Origin: Gammaproteobacteria bacterium
GTDB taxonomy: Bacteria; Pseudomonadota; Gammaproteobacteria; Competibacterales; Competibacteraceae
Assembly (NCBI GenBank): GCA_024235035.1
Contig: JACKNE010000010.1
Coordinates: 193,581 to 257,580, forward strand
Reading direction: 5' to 3'
DNA length: 64,000 nt
Positions 28,209 to 38,200 of the stretch are shown here, in pieces (position 1 is the stretch's first letter; every line of letters starts with the position of its first letter). The notes below the pieces were generated by a model, which was not told the origin of the DNA, made no database searches, and saw only the letters and a list, made by a program, of their open reading frames with translations. Made by a program: the position numbers and the translations under genes.

Positions 28209-30083
28209 ATGCAAATAAAATTCTTGACGGTTGCGGTTTTGGTCGCGCTGGGAATCTCGGGTTGCGGTAGTGACGATGACGATGCGCCAAGCTCAGGTTC
28301 GCGTGTCAGGTTGCGCTCGGTTGAGTTCACCGAAACGCCTGCTCCTACCACAGTCGATGAACGCGCCCATACCTACACCCGCTCGGTCGCCCGACTGACC
28401 TATAGCGATGGAAAAGTCACGGAAGCGCCTCTGACCTACAATGTGCTGTTCAGTGTCAAGGACCCGATTGCCGAGGTGAACGGCAATCACTATCCCGTCG
28501 GCCAGCTCTACAACTATCGGATGGAGCCGTTGCTCGATCCAATGGGCAATCCAGTGGTTGCGGAAACGCCGGATGCCAATAGTCTGCTCAATGTCAATGG
28601 CCAGCTGTTCCTGGTCACCCATTATGAGTATGACTGGATTTTAAGTGATGGTTCAGTCGCCTTTACCACACCCGGCTGGTACACCCGCATGCCGATGTCG
28701 ATGACCCTAAGCGAAATCAGCCAGGCCGATGATGGCCAACTGACCGCGACCAAGGTCAAACCGATTGACTTTTCCAATGTCAACGGCATTTGGATTCCTT
28801 GCTTCGGTTCCCAGACTCCTTGGAACACCCATCTGGGTTCCGAGGAGGACTATGATTTGATCTACAATCCACTGGATTCCAAGAATTACGGAACGACTGA
28901 GGCCGGCCTCAAGGCGTTGCGGGAGCTGTATTTCAAAGGTGAGCGGGAGGCCAATCCCTACCATTACGGCATCATTCCCGAAATCACCGTCAGTGCGAAT
29001 GGTTCCACCAGCATAGTCAAACACTATGCGATGGGACGCGGCACCTGGGAAGTGGCCAAGGTCATGCCTGATAATCGCACCGCCTATCTGGGTGATGATG
29101 GCGCTTATGTGCAAATGACCATGTTCGTGGCCGATAAAGCTGCTGATTTGTCTGCGGGTACGCTGTACACGGCAATCTGGACTCAGACCAGTGATCAAAA
29201 TGGTGGTAGTGCTAATCTGACCTGGATTCGGCTGGGTCATGGCACCGACGCTGAAATCGGGGCGCTGGCCGATCGCCTCACTTTCAGCGAAATCTTCGAT
29301 GCCGTTGAACCGGTCGATGGGCAGTGCGCCGCGGGCTACACGCGCGTGCGGGCCGGTTCTTCCTCCGACGAGTGCCTCAGTCTCAAACCGGGCATGGAGC
29401 AAGCTGCTGCTTTTCTGGAGACGCGCCGTTATACCGCATTACTCGGCGGCACCACCGAATGGACCAAGATGGAAGGCATCGCGGTCAATGCCCAGGATAA
29501 GAAGTTGTACACGGCTATATCGCGTATCGAGAGCAGTATGCGTTCCGATCCGACCGAGCCGGCGGATCATATCCGCCTGCCGGAGAACAAGGCCGGCGCG
29601 ACCTACACTCTGGAGCTCAATGCGGGCATCCAGGACACTCAGGGCAACGCCATCAACTCCGACTGGGTGGCGACCCGCATGTATGTAGAACCCGCGTTGC
29701 TTGGCAAGCCGATGGCCACCGACGCCTTCGGTAACACCGCCGATGTGAATTCGGTCGCCAATACCGATAATGTGTTCTTCTCCGAGAAGATGCGCACCTT
29801 GTTTATCGGTGAGGACTCAGGGATGCACGTCAACAACTTCGTCTGGGCGTACAACGTGGATACTCAAAAGCTGACCCGCATTCTGACACTGACCGCGGGC
29901 GCTGAATCTACTGGTCTGCAAGTGGTGGATAATCTGAACGATCATGCTTACATCATGAGCAACGCTCAGCATTGGGGTGATTTCACCAGCACCACGAATG
30001 CCGATCTCAAGACCCAACTCACGCCGATGATCGACAAATTCTACGCACCTGTAGGTTACATTGGAGGTATGCCCGGGTTGTAA
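28209..30083 (+). CDS. PhoX-like (DUF839) phosphatase family lipoprotein
   Basis: A 624-aa exported protein with a lipobox (ISGC, Cys19), so it is expected to be lipid-anchored. The body has PhoX/DUF839 landmarks: CFGSQTPWNTHLGSEEDYD, HYAMGRGTWEVAKVMP followed by AYLGDDGAYVQM, and TEWTKMEGIAVNAQDKKLY. PhoX enzymes are calcium/iron phosphomonoesterases induced by phosphate starvation. They are usually Tat-exported rather than lipoproteins, so this is a divergent member. An AGGAG site precedes the ATG, and a Pho-box-like array lies upstream. Whether all metal ligands are kept could not be judged by eye. Confidence 0.72.
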   Translation: MQIKFLTVAVLVALGISGCGSDDDDAPSSGSRVRLRSVEFTETPAPTTVDERAHTYTRSVARLTYSDGKVTEAPLTYNVLFSVKDPIAEVNGNHYPVGQLYNYRMEPLLDPMGNPVVAETPDANSLLNVNGQLFLVTHYEYDWILSDGSVAFTTPGWYTRMPMSMTLSEISQADDGQLTATKVKPIDFSNVNGIWIPCFGSQTPWNTHLGSEEDYDLIYNPLDSKNYGTTEAGLKALRELYFKGEREANPYHYGIIPEITVSANGSTSIVKHYAMGRGTWEVAKVMPDNRTAYLGDDGAYVQMTMFVADKAADLSAGTLYTAIWTQTSDQNGGSANLTWIRLGHGTDAEIGALADRLTFSEIFDAVEPVDGQCAAGYTRVRAGSSSDECLSLKPGMEQAAAFLETRRYTALLGGTTEWTKMEGIAVNAQDKKLYTAISRIESSMRSDPTEPADHIRLPENKAGATYTLELNAGIQDTQGNAINSDWVATRMYVEPALLGKPMATDAFGNTADVNSVANTDNVFFSEKMRTLFIGEDSGMHVNNFVWAYNVDTQKLTRILTLTAGAESTGLQVVDNLNDHAYIMSNAQHWGDFTSTTNADLKTQLTPMIDKFYAPVGYIGGMPGL

Positions 30084-30169
30084 TTGCCGCCCTGTTGGTT
30101 CTCATCAATATCGAGCTGGCGATTCATGCAATCGCCAGCTTTTTGCTTTTTTTATGAGGAAAATCTCCC

Positions 30170-32218
30170 ATGAGTCGCCGGCAATCTCTTTTGCACCTGG
30201 TCACGATTACCCTGTTTCTGAGCATGGTGCTGGCCGGGTGTAGCGACAGCCAGGGCCAAGCCAATGAGCAAGCTAGTACTCGTAATGCACTTGCGTCGGC
30301 AGCGATCAGCCATCCACAGGGCGATTTTCGTAGCCCGCTGACCTTTGGTAATCCCTACGCGCATATTCCCGCTCAATGCCATATCGAGACGGCCCGGGGT
30401 GCACAAAATGCCTGTTTGTTCTGCCATACCAACGGCGCCTATCGGGCGGGACTGGGCAACAATTTTCCGCAAGCTGGCGCCGAACCGCGCCTTGGCGACT
30501 TGCAGCAAGAATATTCCTTCACACCGATCAGTCCGTTTACCGCATCGCCAAGCCGCAATCCCTGGGAAAACACTTTGACGCCGGAGAAGTTGCGCGAAGC
30601 GGTGGCGGCGCTGGGTCTTGATCCCCAGACATGGGATATAGAAGCCTATATCCGGGAAGACAATTGGCAGGCGGCTTTTGCGCAGCGCCCCGGCGATCCT
30701 CGCGACTGGGATGGAGGCCAAGAAACGCCGTTTCGGTTGTTTCCGGGACTCGATCCGGCTGATTTGCCGGCGGACGCCGATGGTTTCGTGCGCTCTGACA
30801 CCCCGCTTCATGGTCATTTCCAGGAGCATGACGGGCGTTGGATCACCGGTTGGCGGGCGATCAATTTCATGCCCTATGGCCTCTTTACGCCGATGACCGG
30901 CTCCGTGTCCGGTATTTATCTCCGCCTGCCCAAACCGTTCATGCAGCGCGAGGATGGTCGTTTCGATCTGACGATTTATATGCACAATCTCGATCTGCTG
31001 GAACGGGCGATTCAGGACCGGTTACGCGAGGAAGATGGCGAGTTTTATCAAGGCGCGGCGCGAACCGTGGCGCTTGAGCGTGGCTTGTATCCAGTCGGTA
31101 CGGAAATCGCTCACCCTCTGCATTATGTGGAGGTGGCGGCGGACGGGAGTGATCCAGCCATCAGTCCCTATCCTGGGACGCGTGCCCGCCGGGTCAAGGA
31201 GGTCCGTTACATGTATAAATGGAAAACATTTGCCCCGACCGCATTTCGTCCCGGAACCAAGGAAGAGGGCGCGCCCGTGTACGGCAACGATGTGCAAGGT
31301 TGGGTGGATAATGGGGTGGGTTGGTATCTGGCCGGTTACATCGAAGATCGAAGCGGCGTGCTTCGCCCGCAGAACCGTGAAGAGCTGACCCAATGCATCG
31401 GTTGCCACAGTGGGGTCACGACCACTGAGTTTCCGCAATTCACCTCGGGGACTGGTAACACCGTGGATTCTACCTGGTCCTTGCCGCGCAAATTTCCGGG
31501 CGAACTGGGTTGGCGAGAAATGGATTATTTAGGTTATCTAGCCAAGGCCGGGGCGGAAGCGGATGAAACTCCAGGGGAGGCGCGATTGGGCGATCCGCTG
31601 AATCGAGGTCTGGCTAAGGGCGAATTCCGCCATTTTCTGGATAATGTGGTTGGAGTGAGCTTGTACGGGGAACTACCGCCCGCCATCGAGCGGTTCCTGG
31701 TCGATGTCATTCAGCCGGTCAATGGCTATACCGCAGCCTGGCCGGCGCTGGATACCAGCAGTGCCGCTGCTTTTCAGGATCGGCAGGCTCTCCGTCAGCG
31801 GCTGTTGCGCGAATTGACCGCTCGGGGAGATTATCTGACCACCGCTGGCGTCATCCGTGGCGAATGGTTATATCCGCCGCGCAAGGAGGCGTTGGCTGCG
31901 GCTCGCCGCTATCGTCAGGTAGTGGTGACGCAGCGCTATGTCAAGGGCAAGGAGGTCTTTCCGGAAACACCGGTGACTTACCGCTATTTCCGAGAAGACG
32001 GGGAAGGTTTCGCTCATCAGGATGGACGGCCTTATCAGCTTGGAGAGGTCATTACCGATCGGCCCGTCGATCGGGAAAATCCGGCGCTGATCACTTATGG
32101 GGTGGGTATTGCCCAAACCCTAGTCGATCCTGACTTGCCATTTGCGCAAGGTGGGACGTACTTCCCGAACTATTTGCCGCTGTTGGCCGAACCGCTGCGC
32201 TTTGAGTTGGAACAGTAG
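30170..32218 (+). CDS. Diheme c-type lipoprotein of unknown function
   Basis: A 682-aa exported protein with lipobox LAGC (Cys24). Two heme-binding CxxCH motifs are visible: CLFCH (82-86) and CIGCH (409-413). Few other His or Met residues suggest axial ligands by eye. I do not recognise the family; the long inter-heme region has many aromatic and acidic residues. The gene starts 86 bases after the PhoX-like gene on the same strand and probably shares its transcript. A redox role in the envelope is implied by the hemes only. Confidence 0.75.
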   Translation: MSRRQSLLHLVTITLFLSMVLAGCSDSQGQANEQASTRNALASAAISHPQGDFRSPLTFGNPYAHIPAQCHIETARGAQNACLFCHTNGAYRAGLGNNFPQAGAEPRLGDLQQEYSFTPISPFTASPSRNPWENTLTPEKLREAVAALGLDPQTWDIEAYIREDNWQAAFAQRPGDPRDWDGGQETPFRLFPGLDPADLPADADGFVRSDTPLHGHFQEHDGRWITGWRAINFMPYGLFTPMTGSVSGIYLRLPKPFMQREDGRFDLTIYMHNLDLLERAIQDRLREEDGEFYQGAARTVALERGLYPVGTEIAHPLHYVEVAADGSDPAISPYPGTRARRVKEVRYMYKWKTFAPTAFRPGTKEEGAPVYGNDVQGWVDNGVGWYLAGYIEDRSGVLRPQNREELTQCIGCHSGVTTTEFPQFTSGTGNTVDSTWSLPRKFPGELGWREMDYLGYLAKAGAEADETPGEARLGDPLNRGLAKGEFRHFLDNVVGVSLYGELPPAIERFLVDVIQPVNGYTAAWPALDTSSAAAFQDRQALRQRLLRELTARGDYLTTAGVIRGEWLYPPRKEALAAARRYRQVVVTQRYVKGKEVFPETPVTYRYFREDGEGFAHQDGRPYQLGEVITDRPVDRENPALITYGVGIAQTLVDPDLPFAQGGTYFPNYLPLLAEPLRFELEQ

Positions 32219-32262
32219 TGCTTGACCAAACTGAAAACGATGGGTGGGTCGCACTGAGGAAT

Positions 32263-32302
32263 GAAGCCCAACATATTGAAAATATAAAATTTGTTGGGCT
32301 TC
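32263..32302. repeat. Intergenic hairpin element, decayed copy of a dispersed repeat
   Basis: GAAGCCCAAC (32263-32272) and GTTGGGCTTC (32293-32302) form a perfect 10-bp stem around an A/T-rich loop. The stem and loop closely resemble the inner part of the repeat at 55869-55949. It lies between two convergent genes and could also act as a terminator. Confidence 0.6.
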
Positions 32303-32332
32303 AGAAGCAAGGGAATCAGGTGCTTGGCATGA

Positions 32333-33334
32333 TTACTTCAGCGCCTGTGCTGCGCAAGGCGATAAATGCGGTGCTTTCAGCAGCGCCTCACGGTCGATGC
32401 TGATGCTTTTCCATTTCGGGTGACCGGTGCGGCCTAGTTCGTCGAGATTGTCATACACCATCTTGGTGAAACGCCCGATGGCCTGACAACTTGCCTCGTC
32501 TTGATCCTTAGTGCTGGTGAACAGTACGGTACCCACCGCCAAGGTGGGGATGGCCTCCTTCTGCCAGACATAGGTTGCGGCTGGGATGGTTGCCTTCTGA
32601 TAGAAGGTCTGGAACAACTCATTTTTGGCCAATGTTTCTGGAACCTCGATCGGCACCAGGTGCAGGGAGTCGGCGCTGGCCAAAGGGCCAGTGAATAGCT
32701 GCGCCGGTGCGCCGACCACGTAGATGAGCGCGTCGATTTCCCCACGATGCAAAGCGTCGAGGGCAGCCGTGGCGTCTATCTCCAATTGTTCGGCGGGCTT
32801 GATCTGAAACAAGTCCAGCAAAATGGTCGCTGTGCCGTAGGTGCCGCTGACCAGATCGCCGACGGCGATACTCTTGTCGTTCAGATCCTTCAGTTGCTTG
32901 ATCTCTGGCGCCTTGGCCAAAATGTGAATTTCCTCGTAATACAGCGGCAATATCAGCTGCAACGAGTTGACCATCTGGTTCAGTTCATCGGCGTCTTCAT
33001 CGTCGCCGACAGCCGCTTCGAGCGCGACCAGGCTTAAGCTGTCAAATTGGCTCAAGCCCAGTTGCAGGCTGGGGTATTCATAGACCCTGAAGATGTTTTC
33101 CAGTGAACCGGCGGAAGGCATCACCGACAAGTCGATCTGGTGGCGGCTGGCCAGCTTTTTCAGGTCTCGACCCAGTTGATAGTAGGTGCCAACCTCGCGA
33201 CCGGTCATCAGGCTGAGTTCAGTGCTGGCCGGCGGCGTAGTGGGTTCATCGGCTTGCAGAGGACCTGCCAGCCATGAAAGACTCAGGCAGAGGCAAGTGT
33301 TGAGAAACAGACGTTTATTCGAAACGATTTTCAT
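32333..33334 (-). CDS. TAXI-family TRAP transporter solute-binding protein
   Basis: A periplasmic receptor of 333 aa with a signal peptide (LFLNTCLCLSLSWLAGPLQA). The mature N-terminus LSLMTGREVGTYYQLGRDL followed by SVMPSAGSLENIFRV is the TAXI pattern. LNDKSIAVGDLVSGTYGTA and the later ALHRGEIDALIYVVGAP are also typical. Ligands of this family include glutamate-like and other anions, but the ligand here is unknown. No TRAP permease is nearby. ATG 33334 is chosen with AAGGTG upstream; an in-frame GTG at 33346 is possible. Confidence 0.82.
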   Translation of the reverse strand: MKIVSNKRLFLNTCLCLSLSWLAGPLQADEPTTPPASTELSLMTGREVGTYYQLGRDLKKLASRHQIDLSVMPSAGSLENIFRVYEYPSLQLGLSQFDSLSLVALEAAVGDDEDADELNQMVNSLQLILPLYYEEIHILAKAPEIKQLKDLNDKSIAVGDLVSGTYGTATILLDLFQIKPAEQLEIDATAALDALHRGEIDALIYVVGAPAQLFTGPLASADSLHLVPIEVPETLAKNELFQTFYQKATIPAATYVWQKEAIPTLAVGTVLFTSTKDQDEASCQAIGRFTKMVYDNLDELGRTGHPKWKSISIDREALLKAPHLSPCAAQALK

Positions 33335-33528
33335 TGGAGGAGTCACCTTGGTTGAATGTTATTCTTTACTGCTTACCATCGCCATCGCTGCCGCCGTTAA
33401 AGCGTGCAGGGGATCGGTCCGATCCTGGATTAAAAATCAATTATAGTGTGGCTTTGCCCACTATCAGGGATTAGAAGTCGCGGCGGGCGAGCCGGTGGCA
33501 AATGACAGACCCGTGGAGGTGAGGAATC

Positions 33529-34308
33529 ATGCCAAAAACAGTAATTGTCAACGTGATTGGATTTCCGGAGCGGGAGCGTCGGATGATCCGCAACATCCTA
33601 TCGGTGGCTAGTAATCAGAATCTGACTTATCAGATGACCGACACTGGTGGAAAATCGACGGATGTTTTTGTCGTCAACGCTGACGATTCGGGGGCCATGC
33701 TGTTCTGGAACGAATACCAGCAGGATGCCCCGGAGGCCAACAGCATTCTCGCATCGTCGGACCCCATGCGGACATCCGAGCATGTGTGCATCAAGCGGCC
33801 ATTGATCGCCAGTCAGCTACACGGGGCGTTGACGCTAGAGAGCGCTTCGGCGGCGACATCCAAGCAGCAGCAACGGCCCGATATCCTGCGCAAATGTTTC
33901 CTGTTCCGTAATTTCTCGTCGAGCCACCTGGATAAGATCGTAGCGATGTCGCGTATCGTGACCTTACCCGGTAACTATGTGGTTTTCGAGAAAGGTTCCA
34001 CGGGCAACGAGATGCTGGTGGTCCTGAGTGGGCGGCTCAAGGTCCATGTGAGCGATGGGGAAGGGCGGGAAATCGTCCTCGGCACGGTTGGGCCGGGGGA
34101 GATCGTTGGTGAACTCGCCATGCTGGATGGCCGAGGGCGCTCGGCGACCGTGACGGCCTTGGTGCCCAGCGAGTTGCTGATCATTCATCGTAAGGATTTC
34201 ATGCCATTTCTGGAGCAGAACCCCAAGGTGGCTACTGATCTGGTTATGGTGTTGGCGTTGCGGTTGCGGCTCAATACTGAGCAATTGGCCGATCTGCTCG
34301 ACCGCTAA
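33529..34308 (+). CDS. Cyclic-nucleotide-binding-domain protein with receiver-like N-terminus
   Basis: A 259-aa cytoplasmic protein. Residues about 1-105 read like a degenerate response-regulator receiver: VFVVNADD in the phosphoacceptor-strand position and IKRPLIASQLHGAL near its end. Residues about 120-240 are a CRP-type cyclic nucleotide-binding domain (GNYVVFEKGSTGNEMLVVLSG, GEIVGELAMLDGRGRSATV). No helix-turn-helix follows, so it is not a CRP-type transcription factor. It probably acts through protein partners. An AGGTGAGG site precedes the ATG. Confidence 0.78.
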   Translation: MPKTVIVNVIGFPERERRMIRNILSVASNQNLTYQMTDTGGKSTDVFVVNADDSGAMLFWNEYQQDAPEANSILASSDPMRTSEHVCIKRPLIASQLHGALTLESASAATSKQQQRPDILRKCFLFRNFSSSHLDKIVAMSRIVTLPGNYVVFEKGSTGNEMLVVLSGRLKVHVSDGEGREIVLGTVGPGEIVGELAMLDGRGRSATVTALVPSELLIIHRKDFMPFLEQNPKVATDLVMVLALRLRLNTEQLADLLDR

Positions 34309-34377
34309 CGGCGCATCGGGCTTATCGAACCTGATCAATCGGTCTTGGCGCGTTTGCGCGGACCACAGGAGATTCTC

Positions 34378-34986
34378 ATGGAACTGGCTTGTCTGGACCT
34401 GGAAGGGGTCCTGATTCCGGAAATCTGGATCGATGTCGCCGAACGCACCGGCATCGAGGGATTGCGGCTGACCACCCGCGACATTCCCGATTACGATCGA
34501 CTCATGCAGGGTCGATTGGCGTTGCTGGATCAGCATGGATTGAAGCTGTCGGACATCCAGCGGGTGATCGCCGGGATGGGGCCGCTGGAAGGCGCGTGCG
34601 AGTTTCTTGGCTGGCTGCGTGAACGGTTCCAGGTGGTGATTCTGTCGGATACCTATTATGAATTTGCCGCGCCATTGATGCGGCAACTGGGCTGGCCAAC
34701 CTTGTTCTGTCACCGTTTGGAGGTGGTGGACGATCGGGTCGTCGGCTATGTCCTGCGGCAGCCCGATTCCAAGCGACAGGCGGTGCAAGCCTTTCACCAG
34801 CTCAAGTTTCGGGTCATTGCAGCAGGGGATTCTTATAACGATACGACGATGCTGGCGGAGGCGGAGGCGGGCATCCTGTTCCGTCCACCGCAAAATGTCA
34901 TTGAGGAATTTCCACAGTTCCCGGTGGCGCGGAACTTCGAGGAAATGCGCGAGGCGTTTTGCAAGGCCAGTCTGCGATCGCTTTAA
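34378..34986 (+). CDS. thrH: Bifunctional phosphoserine phosphatase/homoserine phosphotransferase
   Basis: A HAD-superfamily enzyme that can dephosphorylate phosphoserine and transfer the phosphate to homoserine. The start MELACLDLEGVLIPEIWIDVAE holds the modified HAD motif I (DLEG) diagnostic of ThrH. Motif II is VVILSDTYYEF, and motif IV is IAAGDSYNDTTML. Length 202 aa, as in Pseudomonas ThrH. ATG 34378 follows an AGGAG site; an upstream in-frame extension to 34345 lacks one. Confidence 0.93.
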   Translation: MELACLDLEGVLIPEIWIDVAERTGIEGLRLTTRDIPDYDRLMQGRLALLDQHGLKLSDIQRVIAGMGPLEGACEFLGWLRERFQVVILSDTYYEFAAPLMRQLGWPTLFCHRLEVVDDRVVGYVLRQPDSKRQAVQAFHQLKFRVIAAGDSYNDTTMLAEAEAGILFRPPQNVIEEFPQFPVARNFEEMREAFCKASLRSL

Positions 34987-35212
34987 GGTATATACCTAGT
35001 TGATCTGGGTGAGTAATTTTTGTAGTTTGAGCGCATGTTTTTTCTCAGTAGAGAGTTCAGTAGAGCGGGGTAGGCGTGAGGCCGTCACCCGCCGTGGGCC
35101 AAATCCCCGTTAAGGCCACTTTAAGCACCTTGTGATCACCGTCTCTCAGAGGGAAGAAGAAAAATGAAGCGGTAGAAAGGCGCTTCGCCATATTTGCTTT
35201 GGGGGATCGAGA

Positions 35213-38200
35213 ATGCGTGGGTATTGTCATGGGTGGCTGATCCGGTTTTGTCTTTGGCTGATGCTCGGTTTGACGCCGCTTTGCCCGGCCTTGGCGGAAA
35301 AGGCCGGTGAAGTCGTGAGTCTTTCAGGGGCTGCTGAAGTATTTCGGGAAGGGCGTTGGCAACCAGTTGCGGTCGGCGCGCCGCTGGCGGCGGGCGAGAT
35401 CGTGCAAATCGGCGTGGGCAGTCGGGCTGCGATCCTGCTTGTCGGCGGGATGCAGATCAAGCTGAAAGGTTACAGCCGGTTGGAGCTAAAGCAGCTTGTT
35501 CCTCCGCCTGAAGGTTTCATACCTACCGCGACCCAAATACTCAAGAACATCCTGCGGGTGCTGGATGGCGAGATCTGGGTGCGTAGCAGCGAACCGTTGG
35601 AAGTCCAGACCAGGTCGGCGACCGCCACGATTCGCGGTACCGAATTTGGTCTCGCCGTGGGTCCCGGCGATACGGCCCGGTTGAGCGTGGTGAATGGGTT
35701 GGTGGAATTCGCCAATCCGCAGGGCCGCGTTCTGGTGGCGGCCAATGAGCAGGCGGAGGTCAAACTCGGTGAAGCGCCGCGCAAGACGGTGTTGCTCAAT
35801 CCGCTGGATGCGGTGCAGTGGTCGCTGTATTACCCGAGCGTGGTGCGCGATGTCCAGGGGCATCCCGAGATTCAGGCGGCGCAAAATCATCTGCAGCGCG
35901 GCGAGGTCAATGCGGCGCGGCAGGCTATCGACCGGGCGTTGGCGCGCGATCCTCACGATGCGTTGGCCTATAGCCTGCGTTCCAACCTGGAGTTGGTGCA
36001 GAACCACCGGGCGCAGGCGCGAGCGGATGCGCAACAAGCGGTTGCGGTCAATCCGTCTTCATCCACAGCCTGGCTCAGCCTGAGCCTGGTCGAGCAAGCC
36101 GAGTTCGATCTCGATGCAGCTTTGGCCGCTGCTCGACAAGCGGTGGCGCTCGATCCAAAAAATTCCCAGGCGTTGATTCAGGAAAGCGGCCTGCTGTTGG
36201 GTATGGGGCGGTTGCAGGAAGCGGTGCAGGTCGCCGCACAGGCGCGGGAACAAGCGCCGGATGACGCGATGGTCAACACGGTTTGGGGTTTCCTGGAATT
36301 GGCGCATAACCGGGTGAGCGATGCGCGAGAGGCGTTCCAGGCGGCCATCGCGCAGGATTCGACGCTGGGTTTGCCGCATCTCGGTTTGGGGTTGGTGTGG
36401 TTTCGGGGCAATCAAACCGAGGCGGCGATTACCGAGATGCGTAAGGCGACGCTGTTGGAGCCGCAGGTCTCGCTGTATAACAGCTACCTGGGCAAGGCGT
36501 TTTATGAGAATAAACAGGATCGGCAGGCGCAGAAATATCTGGATGTAGCGAAGCAACTCGATCCGCACGATCCCACTCCGTATTTGTACGACGCCATTCG
36601 CCTGCAAAGCGTCAACCGGCCTGTGGAGGCGGTGGCGAGCCTGCAAAAGTCCATCGAGCTGAACGATGAGCGGGGCGTGTATCGGTCGCGGTTGTTGCTG
36701 GATGAAGATTTGGCGGCGCGGTCGGCGGCCTTGGGGCACACTTACAATGAAGTGGGCTTTACCCAATTAGGGTTGAAAGAGGGCTGGCAGTCGGTCAATC
36801 GCGATCCGACCAATCATTCGGCGCATCGGCTGCTAGCGGATGCCTATGCGGCGTTGCCAGGGGTAGAAGCGGCGCGCGCCAGCGAGTTGTTGCAAGCGCA
36901 GTTGTTGCAGCCGCTCAATATCACGCCGGTTTCGCCGCGAATGGCCGAAACCCGATTGGCGCTCCCGGTGGCTGGCCCGCTCACGCCTTCCTTGTATGAA
37001 TTCAATCCGCTATTCGTGCGAGATCGGCCCACGCTGTCTTTCTCGGGTCTGGGCGGCAATCAAGAGACCTGGGGCAATGAATTGATCGTCTCCGGTTTGA
37101 CGGATCGGTTTTCCTACAGCCTCGGCCAGTTTCATTATCAGAGCAATGGCTACCGAGATAATAACGATTTGGAGAACAATCTCTATAATCTGTTCGTGCA
37201 AACCGAAATCACTCCGGATTTCAGCCTTCAGGCGGAGTATCGTTCTTTGGAGACTTCCAGCGGCTATCTTGAATCCCGTTATGATGGTTTGTTAAGAAGT
37301 GGGCATGTCTCTATTGAACAAGAGACGGCCCGCATTGGGGCTCGCTATTCATTGTCGCCGCAAACTGATCTGATCGCTTCTCTGATCTATACGGATCGAG
37401 ATTTTCTTTTAAGTTCCTCAAGAAACACTTTTGGAACAGCAGAAAAAGGTACACAAGCTGAAACCCAACTGATTTACCGGGCTGATGATTTCAATATCAT
37501 CACCGGTCTGGGCGCTTATTTTATAGACTATACTTTTTCGAGGGCCCCGATGAATCCGGATGGCACTCAGAAAACTGCTTATAGCTATGCCAACATTAAA
37601 AGCCCTGACTCCGTGATTTGGACGATTGGTTTGGGCTATGAGTCGGATGACAGTCCTTATGCGCGCTTGAACGAATTCAATCCAAAATTTGGGGTGCAAT
37701 GGGCGATTAACAACCAAGTCTCACTGCGAGCGGCGGCCTTTAAAACAGTGAAAAAGGAATTTGCCACGCGACAGACTCTTGAACCGACCCAGGTGGCCGG
37801 ATTTAATCAGCTTATTGACTTGATTAGCTTGACGGTATCAAAGAATTATGGGATCGGTCTTGATGTCCGTTTCAATGAGCAATGGTTTGGTGGTGTAGAG
37901 GCTTTGAGACGGGATAACGACACGCCGTTTGGAAGGTTAAACACACTAGGATCTTATTTCATTGAGCTGAATCAGGAGACCTTTTATAGTGCTTATCTAT
38001 ACTGGATGCCTCACCATGAATGGGTGCTTTCCACACAGTGGCGTTATGAGAAGTTCGAGGATGAAGGCGCTTGCCTACCATGCCTAGCTGCGATACCTGC
38101 TCGGCTGGAAACTTTCTCCATACCTCTTAATGTCCAGTACTTTCATCCTTCCGGCTTTTTTGCTGGATGGGGTATGACTTACGTGAATCAGGATATTCAG

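Noticed and set aside
30152..30985. 277-codon minus-strand open frame
   Set aside because: Antisense to the lipobox and first heme motif of the diheme lipoprotein gene; no ribosome site or recognisable domain.
33964..34893. 309-codon minus-strand open frame
   Set aside because: Antisense to the cNMP-binding gene and thrH, both of which carry clear family motifs.
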